Assembly (NCBI RefSeq): GCF_000349325.1
Contig: NC_020504.1
Location: forward strand, 8,350,326 to 8,414,325
Direction of reading: 5' to 3'
Length of the DNA: 64,000 bases
Source: Streptomyces davaonensis JCM 4913
GTDB taxonomy: Bacteria; Actinomycetota; Actinomycetes; Streptomycetales; Streptomycetaceae
Part shown: positions 50,233 to 58,879 of the stretch, in pieces
Position numbering within the stretch: position 1 is the stretch's first letter
Layout of the letters: every line of letters begins with the position of its first letter
Translations under genes and position numbers: made by a program
The notes under the pieces: model-generated
Database searches by the model: none
What the model was told of the DNA's origin: nothing
The model's input: only the letters and a program-made list of their open reading frames with translations

Positions 50233-50766
50233 ATGCCGGTGACTTTGCGCAAGCTCGCGCTCGACGACTGGCAAGCGGTGCACTCCTGGGCCGGTCTTGA
50301 GGAGGCTTGTCGGTACCAGCCCTGGGGGCCGAACAGGGAGGAGCAGACGCGCGCGTTCGTGCGCGCCGCTGTAGAGGCCTGGTCACATGCTCAGCAGCAG
50401 AGGTTCGTGTACGTTGCTCGGTTCGAGAACGACCTCGTCGGCATGGGGGAGTTGCGCATTCGTAGCCATCGCCATCGGCAGGGCGAAATCGCCTACATCG
50501 TGCACCCGAGGGTCTGGGGGCGTGGCGTGGGTACAGCGATCGGGCGGGAGCTTCTGTCGCGCGGGTTCGGGGAATTGGGACTCCACCGGATCTACGCGAC
50601 CTGTGACCCGCGTAATCTCGCGTCGGCTCAGCTGCTCCGCAAGCTTGGCATGACGTATGAGGGGCGGCATCGGCACACCGCGTTGATTCGGGACGGCTGG
50701 CGGGACTCCGAGATGTTCAGCATCCTCGAAGCGGAATGGCGCTCGAGCCGTAGCGGCGGATTGTGA
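50233..50766 (+). CDS. GNAT family N-acetyltransferase
   Basis: A 177-residue RimJ/RimL-type acetyltransferase. It has DLVGMGELRIRSHRHRQGEI, the acetyl-CoA loop HPRVWGRGVGTAIGRELLSR, and the closing pattern GLHRIYATCDPRNLASAQLL then RKLGMTYEGRHRH. It transfers an acetyl group to an amine of an unknown target. The ATG at 50233 is favoured over a TTG directly before it. It is probably transcribed with the SMI1 gene. Confidence 0.88.
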   Translation: MPVTLRKLALDDWQAVHSWAGLEEACRYQPWGPNREEQTRAFVRAAVEAWSHAQQQRFVYVARFENDLVGMGELRIRSHRHRQGEIAYIVHPRVWGRGVGTAIGRELLSRGFGELGLHRIYATCDPRNLASAQLLRKLGMTYEGRHRHTALIRDGWRDSEMFSILEAEWRSSRSGGL

Positions 50767-50782
50767 GCTCGCGCAGTCGAGT

Positions 50783-50950
50783 TCAGTGGGTGTCCATTGC
50801 GCGTGCGCGTCTGCGGCGTCGTAGTGGGGCCGTTGCCCACATGGTCAGGCCGATGAGGGACACGAGTACGGCTCCGCCGATGATGATGGGGATGGTTGCC
50901 ACCATGGCGAAGGTGAGCAGGAGTTCCGGCCATGTCGGTTCCTCGCCCAT
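50783..50950 (-). CDS. Small one-helix membrane protein
   Basis: A 55-residue protein. A short acidic head leads to one long hydrophobic helix (about residues 7-37, with TIPIIIGGAVLVSLIGLTMW) and a basic tail of repeated Arg. GGAAG precedes the ATG at 50950 by 4 bases; two more Met codons upstream (to 50998) are possible starts. It is convergent with the GNAT gene. Function unknown. Confidence 0.55.
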   Translation of the reverse strand: MGEEPTWPELLLTFAMVATIPIIIGGAVLVSLIGLTMWATAPLRRRRRARAMDTH

Positions 50951-51012
50951 CGTGCTTCCGCCCTGTGCCATGGGGGTCATCATGCCAGGGATGATCAAGG
51001 CGGGTGTTCGAA

Positions 51013-51663
51013 TCAGGGCAGTACGCGGTACGTCAGGTGCGTGATCTGGGTCGCCGAACGGGACGCCACCTGTTCCAGGTTCAGTGGTGGGACGCCCTCG
51101 AACAGGCGCGTGCCCGCGCCGAGCGTCAACGGCACGATGTGGAGGCGTAGTTCTTCGATCAGGCCAGCGGCGAGGTACTGGTTAATGGTGGTCGCGCCGC
51201 CGTGGATCAGGACGTCACCGTCACCCGCTGCCGCGCGTGCCTGCGCTAGCGCCGATTCGATGCCGTCGGTGATGAAGTGGAACGTCGTGCCGCCGTCCAT
51301 CGGCTGCGGCTCGCGTGCGTGGTGGGTGAGTACGAACACCGGTGCGTGGAAAGGGGGGTTGTCACCCCACCAGCCGTTCCAGGTCCGGTCCCCGTCCCAT
51401 GCGCCACGCACGGGGCCGAACATGTTGCGCCCCATGATGAACGCCTTCGCGGCGCCCAATTGCTCGATCTCGGCCCGGTTCTCGTCGGGTCTGTCGAACA
51501 TCCACGCGTGCAGCCTGGCGCCCGTGCCGTCGCCGCCGTCCTCGCCGAACGGGCGTTCCTCGGTCTGGTTGTGCCCGGCCGAGTACCCGTCGGCCGAGAT
51601 CGTGATGTCGCTGATCACCCTGGCACGGGGACTGGCAGTGGCATTCGCGCTTCGCTCGGCCAT
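51013..51663 (-). CDS. Dihydrofolate reductase/RibD C-terminal-like reductase
   Basis: A 216-residue protein of the RibD C-terminal/DHFR-like family. It has DITISADGYSAGHNQTEERP, AKAFIMGRNMFGPVRGAWDG, then DVLIHGGATTINQYLAAGLI and EELRLHIVPLTLGAGTRLFE, all typical. Members are NADPH-dependent reductases of pyrimidine-like or unknown substrates; this is not the riboflavin-pathway RibD. It starts at an ATG preceded by GAGGAGG. It is convergent with the GNAT/small membrane protein region. Confidence 0.87.
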   Translation of the reverse strand: MAERSANATASPRARVISDITISADGYSAGHNQTEERPFGEDGGDGTGARLHAWMFDRPDENRAEIEQLGAAKAFIMGRNMFGPVRGAWDGDRTWNGWWGDNPPFHAPVFVLTHHAREPQPMDGGTTFHFITDGIESALAQARAAAGDGDVLIHGGATTINQYLAAGLIEELRLHIVPLTLGAGTRLFEGVPPLNLEQVASRSATQITHLTYRVLP

Positions 51664-51799
51664 CGGTCCTACCTCCTCGTGGACAGCCTCCCACGCATAG
51701 CGTCTCCCGGCCGCCCCATCGTCACTCGTTCGAGAATGTGAACCAGATTCTGCCGGTGGGCTTGTCAGCCCTTCTGGCCACCCCTATCGTCTGCGGCCA

Positions 51800-51811
51800 G
51801 AAAGCGCTTTC
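51800..51811. promoter_or_regulatory. Perfect 12-base palindrome upstream of pectate lyase
   Basis: GAAAGCGCTTTC is fully self-complementary and lies 120 bases upstream of the pectate lyase start. The centre GCGC and AT-flanked arms resemble LacI/GalR-family operators, which often control plant-polysaccharide enzymes in Streptomyces. No regulator gene is adjacent. Confidence 0.55.
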
Positions 51812-51931
51812 CCGTCGCGTTTTCTCGCTGTCGGAGCCGCTCCAGGAGAGCCGTATCGCGCAGCCGTTCGCACAGCAAGTGGCACTCCGCACCACGCATC
51901 GAACGGATCACGAACCCCCCAGGAGACAACC

Positions 51932-53485
51932 ATGAGAAGACCACTCGCCCTACGCCTGTCCGCCGCCTCGGCCGTACTGGCCCTGGCGGTCGGGGCCGGT
52001 ATCGCGGCGCTGTCGATGCCCGCGGCGTCGGCCGCGACCGGCGGAGTCACCGGTTACGCGACGCAGAACGGGGGCACCACCGGCGGAGCCGGTGGGCAGA
52101 CGGTCAAGGCCACCACCGGTACCCAGATCCACGCGGCACTGTGCGGCCGTGCCAGCAGCAGCACGCCGATCGTCATCCAGGTCGATGGCACCATCAACCA
52201 CGGCAACACCGCGAAGGTCTCGGGCGACAGCTGCAACACCGCCGCCGGTGTGATCGAGCTCAAGCAGATCAGCAATGTCACGATCGTCGGGGTCGGCGGC
52301 GGGGCCGTCTTCGATCAACTGGGCATCCACATCCGTGAATCCAGCAACATCATCATCCAGAACGTCACGGTCAAGAACGTGAAGAAGTCGGGCTCACCGA
52401 CATCCAACGGCGGCGACGCGATCGGCATGGAGAGCGACGTCCGCAACGTGTGGGTCGACCACGCCACCCTGGAGGCCTCGGGAGGTGAGTCGGAGGGCTA
52501 CGACGGCCTCTTCGACATGAAGGACAACACCCAGTACGTGACGCTGTCCTACAGCATTCTGCGCAACTCCGGCCGGGGCGGCCTCATCGGGTCCAGCGAG
52601 AGCGATCTGTCCAACGGGTACGTCACCTTCCACCACAACCTGTACCGGAACATCGACTCCCGTGCGCCCCTGCTGCGCGGCGGCACCGCCCACGCCTACA
52701 ACAACCACTACGTGAGTCTGAACGAGTCCGGCATCAACTCCCGCGCCGGCGCCAAGGCCAAGGTGGACAACAACTACTTCGAGGACTCCAAGGACGTCCT
52801 GGGTACCTTCTACACCGACCAGCGCGGCTCCTGGCAGGTCAGCGGCAACGTCTTCGACAACGTGACCTGGTCCTCCCCGGGCTCCGAGAACTACCCCGCC
52901 GGGCCCGACCCGCAGTCCAACACCACGGTCGGCATTCCGTACGCCTACACGCTCGACGTCGCGACCTGCGTGCCCGACGTCGTGAGCCGTACGGCGGGCG
53001 CGGGCACCGGACTCAAGGTCTCCGACGGCAACTGCACCCCGCAGACGCCGAACCCGACCCCGACCACGCCGACTCCGACCCCGACGCCCACCCCCACGCC
53101 GACCCCGACCCAGCCGACCGGCACCAACCTCAGCATCGGCGCCGGTGCCGACGGCTCCAGCAAGGCCGACGGCACCAGCTACGGCAACGTCCGGGACGGA
53201 GACATGAGCACGTACTGGTCGCCGAGCGGCTCCACCGGTTCCGTCTCCGTCAAGTGGGGCTCCGCCACCACGGTGGCCAAGGTCAACATCCGTGAGGCGG
53301 CCGGATCCACCGGCGCCATCGGCTCCTGGCGGCTCCTCAACGCCGACACGGGCGCCGTTCTGGCCTCCGGAACCGGCGCGGGCGTGATCACCTTGCCGCA
53401 GACCTCGCTGAAGAAGATCACCTTCGAGATCACCGGCTCCACGGCCACCCCGAAGGTCGCCGAGTTCGAGACCTACGGCGCGTAG
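51932..53485 (+). CDS. Secreted pectate lyase (PL1) with C-terminal binding domain
   Basis: A 517-residue exported enzyme. The signal peptide covers about residues 1-35, ending in Ala-Ser-Ala-Ala. The PL1 beta-helix catalytic domain (about 36-370) shows NVWVDHATLEASGGESEGYD with the Ca2+-site Asp residues, GLFDMKDNTQYVTLSYSIL, and the catalytic-region Arg in SRAPLLRGGTAHAYNNHYV. A Thr-Pro linker of about 20 residues follows (about 371-393). The last ~120 residues form a beta-sandwich domain of carbohydrate-binding (CBM/F5-8-like) type. It cleaves polygalacturonate in plant cell walls. It is monocistronic with a likely LacI-type operator upstream. Confidence 0.93.
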   Translation: MRRPLALRLSAASAVLALAVGAGIAALSMPAASAATGGVTGYATQNGGTTGGAGGQTVKATTGTQIHAALCGRASSSTPIVIQVDGTINHGNTAKVSGDSCNTAAGVIELKQISNVTIVGVGGGAVFDQLGIHIRESSNIIIQNVTVKNVKKSGSPTSNGGDAIGMESDVRNVWVDHATLEASGGESEGYDGLFDMKDNTQYVTLSYSILRNSGRGGLIGSSESDLSNGYVTFHHNLYRNIDSRAPLLRGGTAHAYNNHYVSLNESGINSRAGAKAKVDNNYFEDSKDVLGTFYTDQRGSWQVSGNVFDNVTWSSPGSENYPAGPDPQSNTTVGIPYAYTLDVATCVPDVVSRTAGAGTGLKVSDGNCTPQTPNPTPTTPTPTPTPTPTPTPTQPTGTNLSIGAGADGSSKADGTSYGNVRDGDMSTYWSPSGSTGSVSVKWGSATTVAKVNIREAAGSTGAIGSWRLLNADTGAVLASGTGAGVITLPQTSLKKITFEITGSTATPKVAEFETYGA

Positions 53486-53497
53486 CGGGCACCACGG

Positions 53498-53532
53498 GTT
53501 CCGCTGCTCCGCTCACGTGGGGCAGCGGGAAC
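53498..53532. terminator. Hairpin terminator after pectate lyase
   Basis: GTTCCGCTGC and GCAGCGGGAAC pair over ten positions with one bulged G and a 14-base loop. It lies 13 bases after the pectate lyase stop and just before the IclR stop on the other strand, so it can act in both directions. Confidence 0.55.
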
Positions 53533-53541
53533 GCCCCACGG

Positions 53542-54312
53542 CTACGCCGCCAGGTCCCGCTCCAGCGCCCGAGCCGTGGCGTTCAGTACGGCCACCAGCG
53601 CCTGGAGCCGATGGGCGTCGTAGCGCACGCTCGGCATCGACACCGACAGTCCCGCCACCGCCGTACCGTCCTGGTCGCGGACGGGTACGCCGATGGCGAC
53701 CAGGCCCCGTTCGGAGCGCTCCTGGTTCACGGCGAAGCCGTTGCGGCGCAGGCGCTTCAGTTCGGTGCGCAGGCGCGGGAGGTCGGGGCGGTCGCCGGGG
53801 CGGTCGTGGTAGCGGGCGAGGGAGTAGACCTCGTCCAGTTCCTCGTCCGTCAGGTCGGCCAGCAGGAGCAGGCCGGCCGTGGTGCGGTGGGCCGGGAAGA
53901 CCATGCCCTCCCGGGAGCCGACCCGCAGGGCCTGGTGGCATTCGACGCTCGCGATGAAACGGGCCGTGTCGCCCGTGCGGATGATCAGGTTCGTCGTCTC
54001 GTCCAGGACGTCCACCGCCCTGTGCAGGTGCGGCAGCGCCGTCGCCCGCAGACGCGAGACCAGGGACTGGGAGTGGGCCGCCAGCTCCAGGACCGGGCCC
54101 GCCCGGTACACCCGGTCCTCGTCCTGCACTGCGAAGTCCCGGTACACCAGCATCGCCAGCAGCCGATGCGCCGTCGATCGCGCCACGCCCAGGCGCTCGG
54201 CGATCTCGGAGACCGTGGCGCCACCTTCCATCTGGAGGATCGTCGCCGCGCGCAGGGCGTGGTCCACGCTGGTGATGGGGTAGGGCGGGGGCGTCTTGAG
54301 GGGCTTGTCCAT
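53542..54312 (-). CDS. IclR family regulator of the gentisate cluster
   Basis: A 256-residue IclR-type regulator. The N-terminal winged helix is SVDHALRAATILQMEGGATV, then SEIAERLGVARSTAHRLLAM. The C-terminal effector domain (about 85-256) includes TARFIASVECHQALRVGSRE, PAHRTTAGLLLLADLTDEEL and GVPVRDQDGTAVAGLSVSMP. It is divergent from the gentisate operon with a palindrome in between, so it should sense gentisate, 3-hydroxybenzoate or a ring-cleavage product. Confidence 0.9.
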   Translation of the reverse strand: MDKPLKTPPPYPITSVDHALRAATILQMEGGATVSEIAERLGVARSTAHRLLAMLVYRDFAVQDEDRVYRAGPVLELAAHSQSLVSRLRATALPHLHRAVDVLDETTNLIIRTGDTARFIASVECHQALRVGSREGMVFPAHRTTAGLLLLADLTDEELDEVYSLARYHDRPGDRPDLPRLRTELKRLRRNGFAVNQERSERGLVAIGVPVRDQDGTAVAGLSVSMPSVRYDAHRLQALVAVLNATARALERDLAA

Positions 54313-54333
54313 GGGGCGACCGTCTCTGCTCAG

Positions 54334-54350
54334 ATTCTGCTGTGCAGAAT
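54334..54350. promoter_or_regulatory. IclR-type operator of the gentisate cluster
   Basis: ATTCTGC-TGT-GCAGAAT is a perfect inverted repeat of 7-base arms. It lies 21 bases from the IclR start and 40 bases before the dioxygenase start. IclR-type regulators commonly bind such short palindromes. Confidence 0.7.
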
Positions 54351-54390
54351 GTATCTGTTCTTCTGTCGGACACGACGCACGCTGTGGACT

Positions 54391-55569
54391 GTGACTCAGT
54401 CCTCCATCGCTCATGACAACGCCGCGGGCTCCCCGGACTCCCCGGTCCGCCTCCGGGCCGTCTCCGCGGAGGGACAGCCCGACGTGACCCCGGCACTCGA
54501 AGAGCTGTACCGGGGCTTCGAACAGGAGCTGCTCGTCCCGCTGTGGACCGAGATCGGCGATCTGATGCCGGCCCATCCGCGCTCGCGCGCCGTGCCGCAC
54601 CTCTGGCGCTGGGACCGGCTGCGCGAGCTGGCGGCCGAAGCCGGTGATCTCGTGCCCGTCGGGCGGGGCGGGGAGCGGCGGGCCATCGCGCTGGCCAATC
54701 CCGCCCTCGGCGGCAGGCCCTTCGCCACGCCGACGCTGTGGGCCGCCATCCAGTACCTCATGCCCGGCGAGGACGCCCCCGAGCACCGGCACACCCAGCA
54801 CGCCTTCCGCTTCGTCGTCGAGGGCGAGGGCGTGTGGACGGTCGTCGGACGCGACCCGGTGGCCATGCGGCGCGGGGACTTCCTGCCGCAGGCCGGCTGG
54901 AACTGGCACGCCCACCACAACGCCACCGCCGCCCCCATGGCCTGGATCGACGGACTCGACATCCCCTTCCAGTACGCCGTCGAGACGCAGTTCTTCGAGT
55001 TCGGACGCGACGAGATCGGCGACGCCGAGCGCATCACCCCCGAGCGGTCGCGCTCCGAGCGGCTGTGGGGGCACCCCGGTCTCACGCCCGTAGCGGCCGG
55101 TACGTCCGCCCCCGGCACCCCTCTCCTCGCCTACCGCTGGGAGCACACCGACCGCGCCCTCGCCGACCAACTCGCCCTGGAATCCGAGGGATACGGCGGC
55201 ACCGTCGAGCCCGGTCACGCCGCCGTCCGGTTCACCGACCCCACCACCGGCGCCGACGTCCTGCCCACCCTGCGGGCCGAGATGCACCGCATCGCACGCG
55301 GCGCCGAGACCGCTCCGGTGCGCGAGACCGGATCGTCCGTCTACCAGGTCTTCGACGGCTCCGGCACCGTGACCGTGGGCGACCGCACCTGGTCCGTCAC
55401 CCGTGGCGACCTGTTCGTCGTCCCGTCCTGGCAGCCGCTGAGCGTCCGCTCCGAGGCCGGTGCCACTGACTCCGACTCCGGCGCCCTGGACCTGTTCCGG
55501 TTCAGCGACGCCCCCGTCTTCGAAGCCCTGCGTCTCGACCGTACGCAGGTGGAAGGAACCCCCCGATGA
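54391..55569 (+). CDS. Gentisate 1,2-dioxygenase
   Basis: A 392-residue bicupin that opens gentisate to maleylpyruvate using Fe(II) and O2. The metal-site motif is EHRHTQHAFRFVVEGEGVWT. Other family segments are LWRWDRLRELAAEAGDLVPV, LPQAGWNWHAHHNATAAPMA, and WIDGLDIPFQYAVETQFFEF. The second cupin begins near SSVYQVFDGSGTVTVGDRTW. The GTG at 54391 is favoured, since earlier starts would overlap the operator. It is the first gene of the operon, and its stop overlaps the next start. Confidence 0.93.
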   Translation: MTQSSIAHDNAAGSPDSPVRLRAVSAEGQPDVTPALEELYRGFEQELLVPLWTEIGDLMPAHPRSRAVPHLWRWDRLRELAAEAGDLVPVGRGGERRAIALANPALGGRPFATPTLWAAIQYLMPGEDAPEHRHTQHAFRFVVEGEGVWTVVGRDPVAMRRGDFLPQAGWNWHAHHNATAAPMAWIDGLDIPFQYAVETQFFEFGRDEIGDAERITPERSRSERLWGHPGLTPVAAGTSAPGTPLLAYRWEHTDRALADQLALESEGYGGTVEPGHAAVRFTDPTTGADVLPTLRAEMHRIARGAETAPVRETGSSVYQVFDGSGTVTVGDRTWSVTRGDLFVVPSWQPLSVRSEAGATDSDSGALDLFRFSDAPVFEALRLDRTQVEGTPR

Positions 55570-56405
55570 AGCTCGCCACTCTCCGCACCGACGGCACCAC
55601 CCGGGCCGTACGACTCGACGGCGACGTCCTCGTCGACCTCGGGGTCCCGGACGTGGGCGCCCTGCTCGCCGAGGAAGGGTGGGCCGAGCGCGCCGCCGCG
55701 GCGACCGGGGTCAGGTATCCCGTCGAGGGTGCCGACTTCGCGCCCTTGGTGCCCGCCCCCTCCAAGGTCGTGTGCGTCGGCCTCAACTACCGCAACCACA
55801 TCCAGGAGATGGGGCGCGACCTTCCCGAACACCCCACCCTCTTCGCCAAGTTCGCGGACTCCCTGATCGGCGCGGGCGACGACATCGTCCGGCCCGACGA
55901 GACGGCCGAGTTCGACTGGGAGGTCGAACTCGCCGTCGTCGTGGGCGCACCCGCGCGTCGCGCCCGGGGTGCCGAGGCGGAGGCGGCCATCGCCGGGTTC
56001 ACCGTGCTGAACGACATCACCTGCCGTGACTGGCAGTTCCGCACCCGTGAGTGGCTCCAGGGCAAGACGTGGGACTCCACCACGCCCGTCGGCCCCTTCC
56101 TCGTCACCCCCGACGAACTGCCGGGCGGGGTACGCCCGTCGCTCGACGTGCGGCTGCTCGTCGACGGTGAGGTCATGCAGTCGGACTCCACCGGCGACCT
56201 GCTCTTCGACCCGGTCGACCTGGTCGAGTACGTCTCCACCGTCGTCCGCCTCAACCCGGGCGACATCATCGCCACCGGCACCCCCGGCGGCGTCGGCCAT
56301 GCCCGTAGGCCCGAGCGCTATCTCGTCGGCGGGGAGACCGTCGTCACCGAGATCGAGGGCATCGGCCGGCTGGAGAACCGGGTCGTCAAGGAGAAGTCCG
56401 CCTGA
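55566..56405 (+). CDS. Fumarylpyruvate hydrolase (FAH family)
   Basis: A 279-residue fumarylacetoacetate-hydrolase-family enzyme. It has KVVCVGLNYRNHIQEMGRDL, then LFAKFADSLIGAGDDIVRPD, WEVELAVVVGAPARRARGAE, and RDWQFRTREWLQGKTWDSTT. The acidic metal ligands lie in the EVEL and ITCRDW segments. In the gentisate route it splits fumarylpyruvate into fumarate and pyruvate. Overlapping ATGA joins it to the dioxygenase; GGAAGGAA inside that gene serves as ribosome site. Confidence 0.9.
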   Translation: MKLATLRTDGTTRAVRLDGDVLVDLGVPDVGALLAEEGWAERAAAATGVRYPVEGADFAPLVPAPSKVVCVGLNYRNHIQEMGRDLPEHPTLFAKFADSLIGAGDDIVRPDETAEFDWEVELAVVVGAPARRARGAEAEAAIAGFTVLNDITCRDWQFRTREWLQGKTWDSTTPVGPFLVTPDELPGGVRPSLDVRLLVDGEVMQSDSTGDLLFDPVDLVEYVSTVVRLNPGDIIATGTPGGVGHARRPERYLVGGETVVTEIEGIGRLENRVVKEKSA

Positions 56406-57079
56406 TGCGCCGGACCTTCGAGGACGCCCGCCGCTGGGCCCGGCTCGGCACCGAGCTGTTCCTGGGGGCGGCGCAGGGCGGGTTCGACGAGCCCAGCGCG
56501 CTGCCCGGCTGGACCCGCGCCCACCTCGTCGCCCATGTGGCGGCCAACGCCGACGCGCTCGGCAACCTCGTGCACTGGGCGGCCACCGGCGAACCCACAC
56601 CCATGTACGCCTCGCCCGAGGAACGCGCCCAGGGCATCGAGCGGGGTCGCACCCTCCCCGCGGCCGAACTCACCGCCTGGCTGCGCGACTCCGCGGCAGA
56701 ACTGGAGAAGGCGATGGCCGCGCTCGGGGAGGAACAGTGGCGTACGCGGGTCGTCACCGCGCAGGGCCGGACCGTACCGGCCACCGAGGTGCCCTGGATG
56801 CGGGCCCGCGAAGTCTGTGTGCACGCCGTGGACCTGGCCGGCCCCGCCACCTTCGCCGACCTTCCGGCCGACTTCCTGACCGCCCTGTGCGACGACGTCG
56901 TGACCAAGCGGTCCGCGGCGCCGGGACCGGCCGTGTCCCTGCGGGCGCCGTCCGCCGCCTGGGAACTGCCCGGGGACGGTGAACCCGCCCTGGTCACCGC
57001 CGAGTTGCCGGACCTCGCCGCCTACCTGACCGGACGGGACACCGGCACCTCCGCCCCCGTGCTGGGCGCCTGGCTCTGA
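56405..57079 (+). CDS. Mycothiol-dependent maleylpyruvate isomerase
   Basis: A 224-residue protein of the MDMPI/DinB-like helical-bundle type. The zinc and mycothiol site is seen as PGWTRAHLVAHVAANADALG with His residues, and REVCVHAVDLAG near residue 139, matching the His-Glu-His ligand layout known from Corynebacterium. It converts maleylpyruvate to fumarylpyruvate with mycothiol as cofactor, fitting an actinobacterial gentisate route. The start overlaps the hydrolase stop by one base, and AGGAG precedes it. Confidence 0.9.
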   Translation: MRRTFEDARRWARLGTELFLGAAQGGFDEPSALPGWTRAHLVAHVAANADALGNLVHWAATGEPTPMYASPEERAQGIERGRTLPAAELTAWLRDSAAELEKAMAALGEEQWRTRVVTAQGRTVPATEVPWMRAREVCVHAVDLAGPATFADLPADFLTALCDDVVTKRSAAPGPAVSLRAPSAAWELPGDGEPALVTAELPDLAAYLTGRDTGTSAPVLGAWL

Positions 57080-57111
57080 GGGCGGCCCGCCATGCTTCCG
57101 AAGGAAAGATC

Positions 57112-58347
57112 ATGAAACCTCAATCCCAGCCCGATGTCCTGGTCGTCGGCGGCGGCATCGGCGGCCTCAGCTCCGCCTACGCCCTGGCCCGCCAGGGACT
57201 GCGCGTCCGTGTCCTGGAACGCGCCAAGGAGTTCGGCGAAGTCGGCGCGGGCCTCCAGATCGCGCCCAACTGCACCCGCATCCTCGCCGAGTACGGCCTG
57301 CTGGACGAGGCCAGGTCCCTCGGTGTGCTCCCCGAGAACATGGTCATGCGCGACGCGCTCGACTCCCGGGAGCTGACCCGCCTCGATCTGCGCGATCTCG
57401 AACGGCGGTACGGCTACCCGTACATGGTGATCCACCGCAGCGATCTGCACGGCATCTTCCTGCGCGCCTGCGAACGCGCCGGTGTCGAGCTGCTGACCGA
57501 CCGGACCGTCGTCGGCTACGAGAACACCGCCGACGGCGCCCGGGTCCTCCTGGAGGACGGCAAGGTCGAGTCGGCCCCGCTGGTCGTCGCGGCCGACGGA
57601 CTGAACTCCGTCGCCCGCCGCCTGCTCGTCGGTGACGACGTGGTCAGCTCCGACTACGTCGCCTACCGCGCCGCCGTACCCATCGAGCAGGTCCGGGACA
57701 ACGGCGTCGCGGAGAAGGACGTCACGGTCTACATCGGCCCGCGCTGCCACTTCGTCCAGTACGCCCTGCGCGGCGGCGACATGTTCAACCAGGTCGCCGT
57801 GTTCGAGTCGCCCAAGGCGCTGGCCGGGCAGGCCGACTGGGGGACGCCCGACGAGCTGGACGCGGCCTTCGAGGCCACCTGCGACACCGTGCGCAAGGGC
57901 ATTCCGCTGATGTGGCGGGACCGCTGGTGGCAGATGCTCGACCGGGACCCCGTGGAGAACTGGGTGCACGGCCGCATCGCCCTGCTCGGGGACGCCGCGC
58001 ATCCGCCGCTCCAGTACATGGCGCAGGGCGCGATCATGGCCATCGAGGACGGCTGGGTGCTGGCACGGCACTATGCCGGGCGACGGGACTGGGACGCGGC
58101 CCTCGCGGCCTATGAGGCGGTGCGTGTCGAGCACTGCCGCCGGGTGCAGAGCACCGCCCGCGAGTGGGGCAAGCTCTGGCACCTCGACGGGACGCCCCGG
58201 CGCCGGCGCAACGAGATCATGCGGGCGCGGGACACGTACGACTACGGCTTCACGGACTGGGTGTACGGCCCGACCGCGCTCACCCCGGACGAGGAGCCGG
58301 CCATGTTCACGCCGATCCCGCTGAGCACTGTCAGTGGTGCGCCGTAG
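57112..58347 (+). CDS. 3-Hydroxybenzoate 6-hydroxylase (FAD monooxygenase)
   Basis: A 411-residue flavoprotein hydroxylase. FAD motif GGGIGGLSSAYALARQGLRV (residues 12-31), the DG motif VVAADGLNSVARRLL, and the GD motif IALLGDAAHPPLQYMAQGAI. This set and the gene order identify it as the enzyme converting 3-hydroxybenzoate to gentisate with NADH and O2; salicylate-type hydroxylation is a less likely alternative. It is the fourth gene of the cluster, 32 bases after the isomerase, with GAAGGAAAG before the ATG. Confidence 0.88.
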   Translation: MKPQSQPDVLVVGGGIGGLSSAYALARQGLRVRVLERAKEFGEVGAGLQIAPNCTRILAEYGLLDEARSLGVLPENMVMRDALDSRELTRLDLRDLERRYGYPYMVIHRSDLHGIFLRACERAGVELLTDRTVVGYENTADGARVLLEDGKVESAPLVVAADGLNSVARRLLVGDDVVSSDYVAYRAAVPIEQVRDNGVAEKDVTVYIGPRCHFVQYALRGGDMFNQVAVFESPKALAGQADWGTPDELDAAFEATCDTVRKGIPLMWRDRWWQMLDRDPVENWVHGRIALLGDAAHPPLQYMAQGAIMAIEDGWVLARHYAGRRDWDAALAAYEAVRVEHCRRVQSTAREWGKLWHLDGTPRRRRNEIMRARDTYDYGFTDWVYGPTALTPDEEPAMFTPIPLSTVSGAP

Positions 58348-58357
58348 CCTTCGGATC

Positions 58358-58879
58358 ATGGCGACGCTCGACGACATCACAGCCCTGCTGGGAGAACCCC
58401 GTTTCCACTGGTCCGACCCCGCTCCCTGGGACCGTCTTGAACAGGAACTCGGAGTCCGCTTCCCCGCTGACTTCCGGGAGATAGCCGACGCCTACGGTCC
58501 GATCCTGATCAACGGTCAGGTGTCTTTGGACCACCCTGGCCATGCGACCAGGAACCTGGGCGAGACGATCAAGGAGGAGATCGGGTTCTGGCTGGAGGAG
58601 GACGCGGACCAGGAGAACATCCCGAGCAGGGCGGGGGCGCTTCCCGGGGAGTTGTTGCCGGTCGCGACCGGATCGCAGGGGGAGACGGTCTTCCTGCGGG
58701 TGCCGGAGTCTCCGTCGGAGCCTTGGGCCGTGGGCGTGCACGAATGGGACAGCTTCAGCTTCGTTCTGCACGAAAAGCCGTTCGGTGACTGGCTGTTGGC
58801 GTACCTCAAGAACGAGGACGCCACGATGTACTCCTCCGAATCGGAGCCGGGGCGCCCGTTCTACGAGCCTACGAAGTGA
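58358..58879 (+). CDS. SMI1/KNR4 family protein
   Basis: A 173-residue SUKH-type protein. RLEQELGVRFPADFREIADA is the family opening, then GPILINGQVSLDHPGHATRN, ELLPVATGSQGETVFLRVPE and WDSFSFVLHEKPFGDWLLAY. It lies 10 bases downstream of the gentisate operon but is unlikely to be part of it functionally. Its end overlaps the convergent NB-ARC gene by 11 bases. The ATG at 58358 is used; a GTG eight codons upstream overlaps the preceding gene. Confidence 0.8.
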   Translation: MATLDDITALLGEPRFHWSDPAPWDRLEQELGVRFPADFREIADAYGPILINGQVSLDHPGHATRNLGETIKEEIGFWLEEDADQENIPSRAGALPGELLPVATGSQGETVFLRVPESPSEPWAVGVHEWDSFSFVLHEKPFGDWLLAYLKNEDATMYSSESEPGRPFYEPTK

